A DNA stretch of 64,000 bases from Siphonodentalium dalli (GCA_032622095.1 CP136067.1:48405549-48469548); one strand, 5' to 3'. Numbered from the stretch's first letter, positions 49,158 through 62,363 are shown. Numbers and translations are program-made. The notes: generated by a model from the sequence alone, not told the origin.

Positions 49158-49828
49158 ATGGTTGTTCGGCCCTGTGTGTGGGAAAATTTTGAAAACTATA
49201 CAAGAAAATCGCAAATCCTAGCATCTAGACTTGCCTCAACTGGAGCTTTCCTAGTGTTGGGAAATTACACGCCTCATGCTCCCCCTCAGGTTGGAAAATT
49301 CTCCAACTGATGACCATTTCAGTCCACAAGTTTGACCAAATGTAGTAAAATTGTTGATTATTTTCTTAAACTAATTAGCAGTTTTGTATTGCCATGGGGG
49401 GGGGGGGGGGACAATGAACCATGGTCGGCCCGGTGTGGGAAAATTTTGAAATCTTAACAAGAAAATCGCAAATACCTAGCATCTAGACCAGCCTCAAGCC
49501 TTCCTAGAGTGCGAAATTTCAAACCTGACACACCCACTTAGGTTGAAAAATTTCCAACTGATGACAATTCCAATGACAATGTTAACCAAATGCATGACAA
49601 TATTGTTTTCTTAAATTAACTAGCCGTTTTTGACTGGCCACGGGGGAGGGACCAGGACACAAGCTTTCCAAGTGTTGGAAATTTCCAACCTGTCACCCCC
49701 CCATAAGGTTGGAAAATTTCCAACTGATGACCATTTCAGTCCAAAATTTTTACAAAAAATAGGAAAATATGAAAATATTGGTCCAAAAACAATTAATTCC
49801 CCCAATAAATTGTTTGAAAATCAAACTA
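49158..49828 (+). repeat. Degenerate ~245-bp tandem repeat, copy B
   Basis: Counterpart of 38030-38700. The downstream G and C tracts are longer here: 12 G then 14 C, against 9 G and 8 C in copy A. Confidence 0.7.
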
Positions 49829-50026
49829 CAAGAACATTTTCAACCTATTGTTGGTGTGAAATTTCCAACTAATGTTTTGGCAGGTATGAAATTTCCAACT
49901 GTTGAAAATTTTGCCCAAAGTTGGGGGGGGGGGGTGAGACCCCCCCCCCCCCCTCCCAGCAGGTTTTTGTTGAGTACCGACGTGTTTAACTGCTTAAGTT
50001 TAATCTGTTTTGCAGTGCAATGTGTT

Positions 50027-50327
50027 TTATTAGCTCACCTGAGACGAAGTCTCCGGTGGAGCTATTGTCATCACTCCTCGTCCGTCATCCGTCCATCCAT
50101 CCGTCCGTCAACAATTCTTTAAACATCTTCTTCTCCCAATCCATAAGACCGATTGGGTTTATATTTGCTGTGGATGTTCCCTAGGTGACTAACATTCAGA
50201 TTTGTTCAAATGAGGTCACTGGGTCAAATAGTTGCGAAGACAGGGCCATAACTCTTTCCCTCCATAGTATTTCTTAAAACTACTTCTTCTCTCGTACCAT
50301 CATTTCATATTTGGTACGAAGGGGAAA
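50027..50327 (+). repeat. Mollusc-type AGCTCACC hairpin repeat, copy B
   Basis: Counterpart of 38890-39190; hairpin starts at 50032. Confidence 0.65.
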
Positions 50328-51051
50328 AAAATCAGATTTAACTCCTTGCTCAATTTAACACACAAAATTTTTGATTATTAAAATCATGTTATTAAATTTG
50401 AAAAACTCTTCACCATTTTAACATCCTCAGAGTTATGAAACTTTAATATTTAATGAAATCACAGAAACTTTCCATCACCCCCCTCCCCCACACATGACCC
50501 AGGCCCCCACCCTGCCCACAACCAAAGCCCCTTCACCCCATATCATATCACAACTTACCTCTCATCAGAAGCAGTTATTACTAGTATACTTGCCAGTATT
50601 ATAACTGCCAGAAGACTTAGTCTGGTAGCATCAGAGAGACAAAGTCAGGTCATTAATTGAGATCAGAATGATAGATTAGAGACTAGCAGGTTAGCCCGCC
50701 ACTGGCGGCATTCGTCCCATGGCTTTGTTCGAAAAAGCAATTGCAACAGGTTCCGAGACACGTGTGCTGCATTTGCAGCAAATTTCGGCAACAGTCTGTA
50801 GAGTGTCAGGCCCGATAAAATCGGTCCTAAAAAAATGAATTGTTTTTAGATTTTTGTTTTTTGTTTGGGTTGATTTTTTTTTTGGTATGGTTAAGCATGC
50901 TATAGCGAATTTTAAAACAAACTGGATAAAACCTTAGGGGGCATGTTATAACTCAAAACTATCACCAAGTATTCATAGTAATAATTTTGATGCCCATGAA
51001 AAATGTAAGATTCCCTGGCACTAAACCTACAAAATATGTCTGTAAAAAATA

Positions 51052-51131
51052 CTCGCATATATATAAGAGAATGCATTAGCACAGGGTATATGGGTTGATA
51101 CAAAAATCGGACCTGGCACTGAAAGGGTTAA
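51052..51131. mobile_element. Right end of a hairpin/TTAA element, copy B
   Basis: Counterpart of 39915-39994, ending AAAGGGTTAA. Confidence 0.55.
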
Positions 51132-51636
51132 TATGACCGATCATTTGCATGCGCATGCATGAATGCCATATTTAAAAAACATTTTCTATGGACAATACTG
51201 CATCCACATTCGGCATACTCCAATTTATGAATCCACATCTGTTGACGTAAAGCTGCCATAGGATTTTACTTGGAAATAAATAAATATCATGTTGTCAAAG
51301 ACAGTAAAATTCTTAGTGAAAGAAAACCTGGGAGAGCTAGCTATACAATTATATAAGCATGCACTGGCTGTATTTTTATGGACTAATATCACACCGCGTA
51401 ATCAAATGGCCTGATCTGCACCTAAAACTCTAATCTGCATGCAGGAATTACTGCTGCTCTGCGTGCTAAATATAGATTTTTGTTGTTGAAGACGTCACTT
51501 TTCAAGTGCCACAACAGTCGTGAATAGCAATAGAAGGGGAGTCACTCTAATCTATTGTTTTGGCATAATTCGACTTTCGAGTACACCCTTATTACATTGA
51601 GTTTGAAAACCGAGAAAATTATACAAATAAGACACT

Positions 51637-51886
51637 TAGTATCATCACATTCACCCTCTGGGGACCTCATTCTGCTTAGGCCTCATCTTCTCGGGAAAAT
51701 TTCTTTATTAGTTTATTTTCTCTATATCCCCAAATTGGCAGATGACACATTGCATAATCGAGGTTCCCAATGTGTGTACAATATTCACCATTTGGGAACT
51801 TCAGTCTGAGTCTGTCTCCCATAGCAGATGAGGCCATGAAGAATGAGGTCCCCAGAGGCAGAGTGTGAATTTGGTGATTCTAGCCC
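51637..51886 (-). repeat. Inverted GAGGTCCCC repeat, copy B
   Basis: Counterpart of 40500-40749. Confidence 0.82.
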
Positions 51887-52319
51887 GCTGTGCTATACAT
51901 CGTATTCATCAAGGTTCATATAAATGAGTGTACGGGAAATTCTTGCAAATTATAAAACTAAAAGCCTCCTTATAAAACAATCAAATCGAATATTCTGAAA
52001 CAGCGTCCAAAGTATAGTCCTAGCACAACTCCATGATATTATATGAATATTCAGTTGATTGCAACAATAGCGTTTTTGCGTTTCTAACTTTCCAAATTGT
52101 CGAAAAAAGTAGATTAGTAAAGTAACTTGAATTCGCCATTAAGAAAAAAAATGAGAAAAACGTGGACTTGTTTACGTCTTTTGCCCTCAAGGTTATAGTA
52201 CAGTAAATATAAACATTATCCCCCTTGGTGTGCTGTCACCCACACTCAAATCAGCATAAAATCACAACTGGTAGCTGATTGGTTTATTAAGATTGGGATA
52301 CAATTAATGCTGAACAAAA

Positions 52320-52947
52320 GGTGACACTCCACAGTAAATTTCTTAGAATAGAGTACCAGTGTTTTCTGTCACCATGTGTGTGGTATGTTTATTGAGAAAA
52401 GGTTAGTTATGAATTTGTGGATTTTTAGAGGATGTCTTTGAGTTTTGAAAAATATTGTTTCAGGTGACCTTGACCCCACCAGTATGAAGTAGTAGCGATT
52501 TCTGCGAAACAGTGGCTCCAGACACCAGCGTGACTTTTTAGCACCTAAGATTTGTCATCTGCATGAAAAATATTTGAAAAAAAAATTACAGTGGTGAGAA
52601 GTTTGAAATTTTTTGATATTATTGTGAGGAAACAGTGTTCTTCCCGACAACATAGGCGGCTATACCATAGATTTTCTGGTTTTTGTGTCCCACGGGCCTG
52701 AAATACGCTTATTTTGGCCATTTTTGCATCAAATTTTCATTTTTCAGGCCCACAATCAAGGGGCATAACTCTTGCTACCTCCATTAAAATGACAATTCTG
52801 TACCAAGATCTCTAAGCATAGTATGTGCTCAACCCAGGTATATATACATTGTATATGTGTTGTGGGATCACATTTCAGTTATTTTTTATTGAATTGATGC
52901 CCCCCTTATTTTTGCACCAATCCCTGCAGAAACTGTGGAGTGTCACC
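52320..52947. mobile_element. GGTGACACTCC-family element 1, copy B (628 bp)
   Basis: Left end GGTGACACTCCACAG is followed directly by TAAATTTCTTAG: 21 bp including the inner part of the terminal repeat are deleted relative to copy A. The right end GAAACTGTGGAGTGTCACC is intact. Confidence 0.8.
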
Positions 52948-53107
52948 AAAATAAAAAATCAATGCCACCATGGAAATATTATACCTAGATGAATATTGAT
53001 CCAGGGTGGTGAAATAATCAACCTGGCATTTAATGGGGGTATGTTTGAAAATTTGATGATGATTTTTTGTGCGGAATTGAGGTAGTATCAAAAGCGGTAA
53101 ATTTAAA

Positions 53108-53731
53108 GGTAACACTCCACAGTTTCGAATGATGAGTAGGGGTGATTTTATAGATATAAAGTGCTAGTGGTTTCTGGCACCATTCATGTGGTATGTATAT
53201 TGATACAAGGTGGGATATGAATTTGTGTAATTGTAGCAGGTGTTCTAGACTGATGACAAAATTAAGTGCAAGTGACCTTGACCCCACCCATAGACAGCAG
53301 TAGCGTTTTATGCGAAACAGTGGCTCTAGATACTGGGTCAATATTTTAGCACCCAAAATTTGTCATCTGCATTAAAAATTGATTTTCTGGAATTGTAAAC
53401 GGCGAAAGTTTGAAATTTTTTCATGTTGATGTTGGAAGCCAGAGGCCTTTGAACCATGCTCGAAAAATTCTGGTATTCGTACCCCTTGGGTATGAAAATT
53501 CAATATTTTCGTCATTTTTTAAAATAAAAATAACATTTTCGATCCAAAGATCAAGGGCCATAACTCTTGATAGCCCATATATTGTTGGCATTATGTATCA
53601 AATTCTGAATGCCTATTCTGTACTAATTTCAGGCATAGATATATTGTCTACATGGTTTGGGATCATAATCCAGATAAATTTCAATGAATCTATTGCTGGG
53701 CCCCTGCCTGTTGAAACTGTGGAGTGTCACC
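53108..53731. mobile_element. GGTGACACTCC-family element 2, copy B (624 bp)
   Basis: Both ends are clean: GGTAACACTCCACAGTTTC and GAAACTGTGGAGTGTCACC. A 118-codon plus-strand ORF (53410-53766) crosses the right terminus and is not retained in copy A, so it is not a gene. Confidence 0.85.
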
Positions 53732-53745
53732 AAAGATGGAAAAAG

Positions 53746-54078
53746 CACATGGACCTATTCATTTGATGTACTGTACATAACCTATAGTGATTTTGGACTT
53801 CCACAATATTTTGCCGTTCCCAGTTTGTTCTAGCACCCATATGTATTCAAAATGACTTCTTTAAATAATATGGACGGAGTTTGGGCAGAATACATTGCAT
53901 ATCTATTATCTAGATTTTAAATGCACAACTGAAATGGATAGTGTCTGTAAAATATGGGGTGGGCCAACACTGCAAATGAATATGGTATTTTGAGAGTGTA
54001 GTGGCCAGATGGCAAAGAGACCAGAGAAAGAGCGCACCGATTGGCTTGGTTGTGTCACCATAGACTGCAAACGGATGA
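53746..54078 (+). other. Macro-repeat segment retained only in copy B
   Basis: 53746-53970 matches 27612-27975 but is missing from copy A. The remaining ~110 bp (to 54078) contains CGCACCGATTGGCTTGG and GTGTCACCATAGACTGC and was not identified. Confidence 0.7.
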
Positions 54079-57000
54079 GTGGAACTTTTTAAGTTGCAGC
54101 GTGCGTTATAAGTGGGCGTGGCACTTTTTTAGTTATAAATGGCCGTGGCACTTTTAGAGTGCAACGTGCGTTATAAGTGGGCGTGGCAATTGTTTTGGTG
54201 CAGTGCGCGTTATAAGTGGGCGTGGCACTTTTTTAGTTATAAATGGCCGTGGCACTTTTAGAGTGCAACGTGCGTTATAAGTGGGCGTGGCAACTGTTTT
54301 GGTGCAGTGCGCGTTATAAGTGGGCGTGGCACTTTTTAAGAGTTTTTTTTTTTGGTGTGACACTTTTTAGTGCAGTGTGCGTTATAAGTGGGCGTGGCAC
54401 TTTTTTAATGTAGCGTGTGTTATAAGTGGGCGTGGCACCTTTTTAATGCAGCGTGTGTTATAAGTGGGCGTGGCACCAGTGCAGCATGTGTTATAAGTAG
54501 GCGTGGCCCCTTTTCAGTGCAGTGTGTGTTATAAGTGGGCGTGGCACTTTTTTAGTGCTGCTTGTGTTATAAGTGGGCGTGGCATTTTTTAAGTGCAGTG
54601 TGTGTTATAAGTGGGCGTGGCACTTTTTAAGTGCAGCGTGTGTCATAAGTGGGCGTGGAACTTTTTAAGTGCAGCGTGTGTTATAAGTGGGCGTGGCACT
54701 TTTTTAGTGCTGCTTGTGTTATAAGTGGGCATGGCATTTTTTAAGTGCAGTGTGTGTTATAAGTGGGCGTGGCACTTTTTAAGTGCAGCGTGTGTCATAA
54801 GTGGGCGTGGAACTTTTTAAGTGCAGCGTGTGTTACAAGTGGGCGTGGCACTTTTTTAGTGCTGCTTGTGTTATAAGTGGGCATGGCATTTTTTAAGGGC
54901 AGTGTGTGTTATAAGTGGGCGTGACACTTTTAAGTGTAGCGTGTGTTATAAGTGGGCGTGGCACTTTTCAGAGCAGGGTGTGTTATAAGTGGGCGTGGCA
55001 CTTTTTTAATGCAGCGTGTGTTATAAGTGGGCGTGGCACTTTTCAGTGCAGCGTGTGTTATAAGTGGGCGTGGCACTTTTTCAGTGCAGCGTGTGTTATA
55101 ATTGGGCGTGGCACTTTTCAAGGTCAGCGTTTGTTATCAGTGGGCGAGGCACTTTTTCAGTGTAGCGTGTGTTATAAGTGGGCGTGCACATTTTTTGGTG
55201 TGACACGTTATAGTGCAGTGTGCGTTATAAGTGGGCGTGGCACTTGCAGCGTGTGTTATAAGTGGGCGTGGCACTTTTTAAGTGCAGAGTGTGTTATAAG
55301 TGGGCGTGGCACTTTTTGTATCCAGCGTGTGTTATAAGTGGGTGTGGCATTTTTTTTACTGCAGCGTGTGTTATAAGTGGGCGTGGCACTTTCTCAGTTC
55401 AGCGTGTGTTATAAGTGGGCGTGACACTTTTTTAATGCCGTTTGTGTTATAACGCCCACTTATAACACACGCTGCACAGAAAAAATGCCAAGCCCACTTA
55501 TAACACAAGCTGCACTGAAAAATGACACGCCCAGTTATAACACACGCTGCACTTATATCACACGCCAACTTATTACACACGCTGCACTGAAAATTGCCAC
55601 GCCCACTTATAAAACACGCTGCACTTAAAAAGTGCCACGCCCACTTATAACACGCGCTGCCCTTCAAAATTGCCACGCCCACTTATAACACACGCTGCAA
55701 GTGCCATGCCCACTTATAACACACGCTGCACTGAAAAAGTGCCACGCCCACTTATAACACGCGCTGCACTGAAAAAGTGCCACGCCCACTTATAACACGC
55801 GCAGCACTTAAAAAGTGCCACGCCCACTTATAACACACGCTGCACTGAAAAAGTGCCACGCCAACTTATAACACAAGCTGCACTGAAAAAGTGACACGCC
55901 CACTTATAACACACGCTGCACTTATATCACATGCCCACTTATTACACACGCTGCACTGAAAAGGTGACACGCCCACTTATAACACACGCTGCACTGAAAA
56001 AGTGCCACGCCCACTTATAACACACGCTGCAGTAAAAGAGTGCCACGCCCACCTATGACACACGCTGCACTGAAAAAGTGCCACGCCCACTTATAACACA
56101 CGCTGCACTGAAAAAGTGCTACGCCCACTTATAACACGCGCTGCACTTAAAAAGTGCCACGCCCACTTATAACACACGCTGCACTGTAAAAGTTCCACGG
56201 CCACTTATAACACACGCTGCACAGAAAAAGTGCCACGCCCACTTATAACACACGCTGCACTGAAAAGGTGCCACGCCCACTTGTAACACGCGCTGCACTT
56301 AAAAAGTGCCACGCCCACTTATAACACACGCTGCACTGAAAAAGTGCCACGCCCACTTATAACACACGCTCCCACTTATAACACAAGCTGCAGAGAAAAG
56401 GTGCCACGCCCACTTGTAACACAAGCTGCACTGAAAAAGTGACACGCCCACTTATAACACACGCTGCACTTATATCACACGCCCACTTATTACACACGCT
56501 GCACTGAAAAAGTGCCACGCCCACTTATAACACAAGCTGCACTGAAAAATGACACGCCCACTTATAACACACGCTGCACTTATATCACACGCCCACTTAT
56601 TACACACGCTGCACTGGAAAAGTGCCACGCCCACTTATAACACACGCTGCACTTAAAAAGTGCCACGCCCACTTATAACACAAGCTGCAGAGAAAAGGTG
56701 CCACGCCCACTTGTAACACAAGCTGCACTGAAAAAGTGACACGCCCACTTATAACACACGCTGCACTTATATCACACGCCCACTTATTACACACGCTGCA
56801 CTTAAAAAGTGCCACGCCCACTTATAACACAAGCTGCACAGAAAAAGTTCCACGCCCACTTATAACGCAAGCTGCACTGAAAAAGTGACACGCCCACTTA
56901 TAACACACGCTGCACTTATATCACATGCCCACTTATTACACACGCTGCACTGAAAAAGTGACACGCCCACTTATAACACACGCTGCACTGAAAAAGTGCC

Positions 57001-58062
57001 ACGCCCACTTATAACACACGCTGCAGTAAAAGAGTGCCACGCCCACTTATGACACACGCTGCACTGAAAAAGTGCCACGCCCACTTATAACACACGCTGC
57101 ACTGAAAAAGTGCTACGCCCACTTATAACACGCGCTGCACTTAAAAAGTGCCACGCCCACTTATAACACACGCTGCACTGAAAAAGTTCCACGGCCACTT
57201 ATAACACACGCTGCACAGAAAAAGTGCCACGCCCACTTATAACACACGCTGCACTGAAAATGTGCCACGCCCACTTGTAACACGCGCTGCACTTAAAAAG
57301 TGCCACGCCCACTTATAACACACGCTGCACTGAAAAAGTGCCACGCCCACTTATAACACACGCTGCACTTAAAAAGTGCCACGCCCACTTATAACACAAG
57401 CTGCAGAGAAAAGGTGCCACGCCCACTTGTAACACAAGCTGCACTGAAAAAGTGACACGCCCACTTATAACACACGCTGCACTTATATCACACGCCCACT
57501 TATTACACACGCTGCACTGAAAAGGTGCCACGCCCACTTATAACACACGCTGCACTGAAAAAGTGCCACGCCCACTTATAACATACGCTGCAGTAAAAGA
57601 GTGCCACCCCCACTTATAACACACGCTGCGCAGAAAAGGTGCCACGCCCACTTATAACACACGCTGCACTTATAACACACGCCCACTTATTACACACGCG
57701 GCACTGAAAAAAGTGACACGCCCACTTATAACACACGCTGCACTTATATCACACGCCCACTTATTACACACGCTGCACTGGAAAAGTGACACGCCCACTT
57801 ATAACACACGCTGCACTGAAAAAGTGCCACGCCCACTTATAACACACGCTGCAGTAAAAGAGTGCCACGCCCACTTATAACACACGCTGTACTGAAAAGG
57901 TGCCACGCCCACTTATAACACACGCTGCACTTAGAAAGTGCCACGCCCACTTATAACACACGCTGCACTGAAAAAGTGCCACGCTCACTTATAACACGCC
58001 CTGCACTTAAAATGTGCCACGCCCACTTATAACACACGCTGCACTGAAAAAGTGCCACGCCC
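54079..58062. repeat. 38-bp minisatellite array 3
   Basis: Plus-oriented at 54079-55452, minus-oriented at 55453-58062. The orientation junction and the ~110 bp before it (TTTTTGTATCCAGCGTGTG, then ACTGCAGCG, TCTCAGTTCAGCG and AATGCCGTTTGTG) match array 2 at 43830-43944, so the two junctions are homologous. In the minus half a block of about 994 bp is repeated: the GTGCTACGCCC variant recurs at 56118 and 57112, followed in both places by TTCCACGGCC. Confidence 0.95.
55453..58062 (-). repeat. Array 3, minus-oriented half
   Basis: Units read GTGCCACGCCCACTTATAAC on the plus strand and end abruptly at CACGCCC before CAAAATACCCAATAGC. Confidence 0.92.
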
Positions 58063-59221
58063 AAAATACCCAATAGCACCCTTGGCAAAAGTTAATAGGA
58101 ACAATTTCTCTTCACATTGAAACCCGATGATGTATTAAGTCAATCATGCGCGAGTCCAAATGCGCCCAACACATTACGCGTTCGTCTTTCCAAACCTAAT
58201 GACGTATCGATTGTGTTATTAGCTTGGTGTTATGAGGCATTGCGCATTCACCGAGAAATAACTGCAACTAGCCACGTGGGCGCCGACCAATCAGAATGGT
58301 GGATTTAGTGATGACAACACTTAGTGTGTAAATATATAACAATGGTTTTGACATGCAAAATCTCATTATTGGAGTGATAATATATTTAAATAAGAACAAA
58401 GTCAATGTATATTTTCATGTACTTGTTGGGGCTGCATCCTCTCTTTCATATATAAACTGTTGCCTGAAATCCTGGTATAATATCTTATTAATTTGAACTA
58501 TACATATATTCTATTACTTGGAAAATTATAACAGGAATATCACAATAACCATAAAACTGACTCAGTATAAAGGCTATTATCGTTTAGAATCATCCATGGA
58601 ACATCATACAATCTCTGAGTTCCAGTTATGAATAATGGCCTACTGCTAGTGTGCTGAAGTAGGTCCCCGTAGGTACTACGGACCATATAGCAAGCACACA
58701 ACGTGCATTTTTACATCCATAATAGTTACAAACGTCATAGCAGCAAAAAGGTTAATTAAATCAAACATATTTGTTTTTGATTTCCTGTATATGTAGTAAA
58801 TTGTGGCCAAATTTCATTTTCCCCACTTACATTATTCAGGTATTATTTTTCCTCACATAACATTTGTATTTATTTTCTCAACCCTCAGTATTCATACAAC
58901 ATTCACATGTTACCGCCTATAGAACAATATTTATTTTTGCATAAAAAACTGTTAATTTTATATAGCATTATTTGTCACCTTCCATTACTATTTTGTTGAT
59001 GCAAAATATTTGTTTAATCAATGCACTACACATTTCATTTAAAAAAAACTCTACTTCATAACTTCAGAATGATTTCACTTTTTAAAACCGCACATATTGC
59101 AGGCATTTCTTGGTTCTTTTATTGGCGTCAGTTATAAAATTTCCTCAGGAAGTGACTTTGGTCGAGATGGATGCTTTAAAGACAAAGTGCTTGGGAGAGA
59201 TGGAAGGAAGGGGAGGAAACT
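58063..59221. other. AT-rich flank with a short CpG-bearing, promoter-like patch
   Basis: About 58140-58340 holds several CpGs, a TGACGT (58200), an E-box CACGTG in GCCACGTGGGCGCC (58271-58284), a CCAATCAG box (58287-58294) and TATATAA (58332). This combination can occur by chance and no downstream gene was found. 58335-58525 is a second copy of the right part of the repeat at 60411-60600. The region around 59148-59240 has an exon-like open frame after TTTCCTCAG, but there is no supporting neighbour. Confidence 0.35.
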
Positions 59222-59480
59222 CTGTTAAACCTATCTATACAAAATGGATTCTTCCACTCAGTTATAAAAGTATACATTGTAATGGCCTATTATTCATCTG
59301 GAGGTGTTTTCAAAAAATATTTAGCAGATGACAGATAATACAAGTACAGAAGAAGTCATATTCTTTTTGGGGAAATGTTCCGATAATAAGTTCAGTAAAC
59401 GACCTATGAACTATCCGTCAATGAGTATTTAGTTTAGAAAGGCTTTATAAGCCATGAAACATCAAAAGTAGACATGTTTA
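59222..59480 (+). mobile_element. Left-end remnant of the long-terminal-repeat TTAA element
   Basis: Diverged copy of 62169-62480: GGATTCTTCCACTCAGTTAT, AAAAGTATACATTG, GGCCTATTATTCATCTGGAG, TAATACAAGTACAGAAG, GGAAATGTTCCGATAATA and TGAGTATTTAGT follow in the same order. The terminal TTAACCC is degraded. Confidence 0.65.
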
Positions 59481-60055
59481 AAGTGATGTGAAACACTCCG
59501 GTAGAGTGAATAAATTGAAATGGAGAATAATCTTGCTCAAAGTAGTTATTTTTACAACTATTATATTCAAATTGACAACACACACAGTCATTCTTACATA
59601 TTAATTAAATACAGTGACTCTTGATGGCGAATTTGTGATCGTTGGTTCATAGCCTTGGTTCATTGCGTCCAGAATCAAGAAAAATAAATATTTACAATTG
59701 AGCGTAATTCAGACGATGGTTTCTATGGAGTGGTACAGTCTATTTGTTTGAGATTTTCAATGATTTTAGTAGAATGCTACATTCTTCCAGTTGGTATAGC
59801 GACTGAATACTAACTTATCAGTTTCACGCACCCGAACAAGTCCATAATATATCTTTAAATATCAATATATTTATTTTTTTGGAAAAGTCAAAGAATTTTA
59901 TCTAGGTTTATGAACACTGCCATGTGAACTATCACTGCTTGTCTAAAGGGTATCCCGTCCTCAGAATGTACAGTAAGAGAGGCATGGGTTGACACTTGTC
60001 TTGGTTAGCATCTATCTCGATCGGTATCACTGACTGCCAACAATGGAGTAAACTT
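59481..60055. other. AT-rich sequence, nothing recognised
   Basis: No gene, RNA or repeat identified. Confidence 0.45.
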
Positions 60056-60600
60056 GGTTTAAAGGCACTCGCAGTGGGTAAATGTGCAAAATAATAATTG
60101 TTTGTAAAAACAACACCACTATGAAGAACATGGATAAATAGATCAAGTTTGTTCTTATATTCATTACTGATAGTTCTCGACTAACAAAATTTTGCATGTT
60201 GAAACCATTCTTTAGGTATGGAAAAAAACAAACTGTTAGTGATTTGTCAACAAACAATGCTAATAGTGTAGTAAGTTCAAATATTTTAGTCTGACTATGA
60301 TTTTCAGAATATTGTTCAATGCTTTGACTTTTTCCAATGTTTACCATTTTTATTAAACTTTGGTGACTAATTCAACTTTTGTTGGAAATTCCACTGTAAC
60401 ATTAATGTTTACATAACAATGGTTTTGACATGCAAAATCTCATTATTGGAGTGATAATATTGAAAATAAGAACCAAGTCAATCTATATTTTCATGTACTT
60501 GTTGGGGCTGCATCCTCTCTTTCATATATAAACTTTTGCCTGAAATCCTGGTATAATATCTCATTAATTTGACCTACATGTATACATATATTCTGTTACT
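60056..60600. mobile_element. Long-inverted-repeat element, unoccupied relative of 34379-35301
   Basis: Shares TAAATGTGCAAAAT, TTGTTTGTAAAAAC, TTGTCAACAAACA, AGTCTGACTATGATTTTCAG and TGCAAAATCTCATTATTGG in order with 34379-35301, but without the nested TTAA MITE. The inner arms (TTTGCATGTTGAAACCATT and TGGTTTTGACATGCAAAA) are inverted to each other. The minus-strand ORF at 60027-60347 is a by-product. A second copy of its right portion is at 58335-58525. Confidence 0.65.
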
Positions 60601-62168
60601 GGCTTTAGATTCTGATTGTTATTTTTCTTGATGGCACAGAGACCTATCCTGCCTGATCATTTTATTCATGTGCAATTAACGATGTGTAGAAACTGTTACA
60701 ATGTTGTGATAGAATTGGTGTCAACCATATTTTAAATAAGTCACCATCAAGATAATGTGTGAACAAATTCGAGGTCAGCTTGTAGACAAACATAATTAAA
60801 ATAAATTGGATTAATTATGCTGACAAAACACCTCGACGAAACAGACATAAGAATAAATAAAAAAAAAGTACTGGTAATGGAATGTTATCTATTAGAAAAA
60901 ATAAATTCAATATCTCAAATTTCACTCTAAAACACCTTGACACTCAGGACTAGCATACACCTCGATTCAACTCTAAAACTGGCAAACTGGTGAAATTTCA
61001 TATTAGTTTTGAAAATTTCTCTCAATGTAGAAATACATTTGCTACACAATTTTTTCGCTGATCAAAACTCAATTCTCCATCTGACTATTTCATCAAACGA
61101 GAGAAAGGATGTTCAATAAATTCAGGGCCTCCAAACTTGACCAGTTTGCTTGATTCTCAATGTCAGCGATGACCACATATACATTGGGTGTTGAGTATCC
61201 CCGAGCATAAACCACCCAGACTATATTATAGTTCTACCCGTCAAGCCTTGATTATCCCCCAAATTCAAGTTGGTAAACGCTGTGACCAAAATACAGAGAT
61301 TTGCCCAAAGTAAACATTGGACTGCTGTGTTTTCTACTGCATATCTACACATGCATGTTAATGAAATCACTCCTCTTTTATAAATATATTACTGAGAAAC
61401 AATTGTATAAAGAGGATCTCTAATGAGTCGCAATTCTATATGAAATTTATTAATCGAATTTAGTGTACCAGGTTAATAAATTTTGTATAGAATTACGGCA
61501 AATTTGAAATCCATTTCATCACAAAATCACATTTTAGCAAGGAAAAACGATCTCGAAATGGCTGGGGTTTAAACAAATTAATATTGATTTCCTTATCACA
61601 ACCAAAGTAAAGGAAGTAAAGATACCTTCAAGAAAGAATATAGTTCCATTTTAAATGTGTTATTTCATGTTGACAAAATTGTTCAACCACCCTTATCACC
61701 CATGTTTATCTCAGTCAACACTAAATAACCCAACACAAATCGAATATCATAATTTAATATATTCTAATTAACATAATAATAAGTTCCAGCATTGACATCG
61801 ACATTGTTGCCCTAAACTCTTACATCATTGTGCGTGCCGATAATACATGTGTGTCTTACTAAAAACATATGAGGTCAGGTTTAGGGGCTAATTATGTAAT
61901 AAAAAAAATGATCGTGTAATCCTACATTCACTGAAATTGAATGCAAAGATTTAAAGTTTTTTGGTCTAATTTAAAAATTGTTTTCTTTCTCGGCCAACCC
62001 TTGGTTTACCCTGGTGTGTCCACATTCCTCCAATCTAAATACCTGTACCCGGTGCATATGGCTGTAAATGTTTCTTCTGTGTTTTTGGGAATAATACTGA
62101 GAATGTCCTCATAAACTGTTTCATATAAAGTTTTGTTGGAAGTGTTGCCAAGAAGATATAGAGCATAT
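60601..62168. other. AT-rich sequence, no gene seen
   Basis: The only structure I could support is an imperfect palindrome at 61432-61494. Confidence 0.45.
61432..61494. repeat. 22-bp-arm inverted repeat
   Basis: AATTCTATATGAAATTTATT and its complement (61473-61494) flank a 19-bp spacer, with two mismatches. Confidence 0.65.
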
Positions 62169-62312
62169 TTAACCCTTTCTTTACTAAATCGATTCTCCCA
62201 GTCAGTTATAAAAGTATTCGTTGGATTGGTCTATTATTCAACTGGAGGGATGTTCAGGAAAAAAAAGTAGACGACAATAATACAAGTGAAGAAGGAGCTA
62301 TATTTATTGGAG

Positions 62313-62363
62313 GGAAATGTTCAGATAATAGTCGTTTGTTGAATTTATTATCTGAACATTTCC
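62313..62363. repeat. 18-bp-arm hairpin inside the left terminal repeat
   Basis: GGAAATGTTCAGATAATA and its exact complement at 62346-62363 flank a 15-nt loop. A related hairpin occurs near 63296-63359. Confidence 0.8.

Larger units (their letters stand above)
46268..53745 (+). repeat. Segmental duplication, copy B (~7.48 kb)
   Basis: Direct duplicate of 35156-42632. It carries the same internal repeats in the same order, so the duplication happened after those elements had inserted. The left junction lacks the 2.25 kb (32904-35155) that separates array 1 from copy A. Confidence 0.96.

Noticed and set aside
53030-53766. ORFs of 108 and 118 codons in opposite orientation
   Set aside because: Each crosses an end of the GGTGACACTCC element, and neither is preserved in the sister copy at 41918-42640.
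28960-58062. Many 60-140-codon ORFs with CYKWAW and VISGRGTF motifs in the minisatellite arrays
   Set aside because: These are translations of the 38-bp unit, in which three units make one 38-residue period. They occur on whichever strand carries the units and shift frame with every indel.
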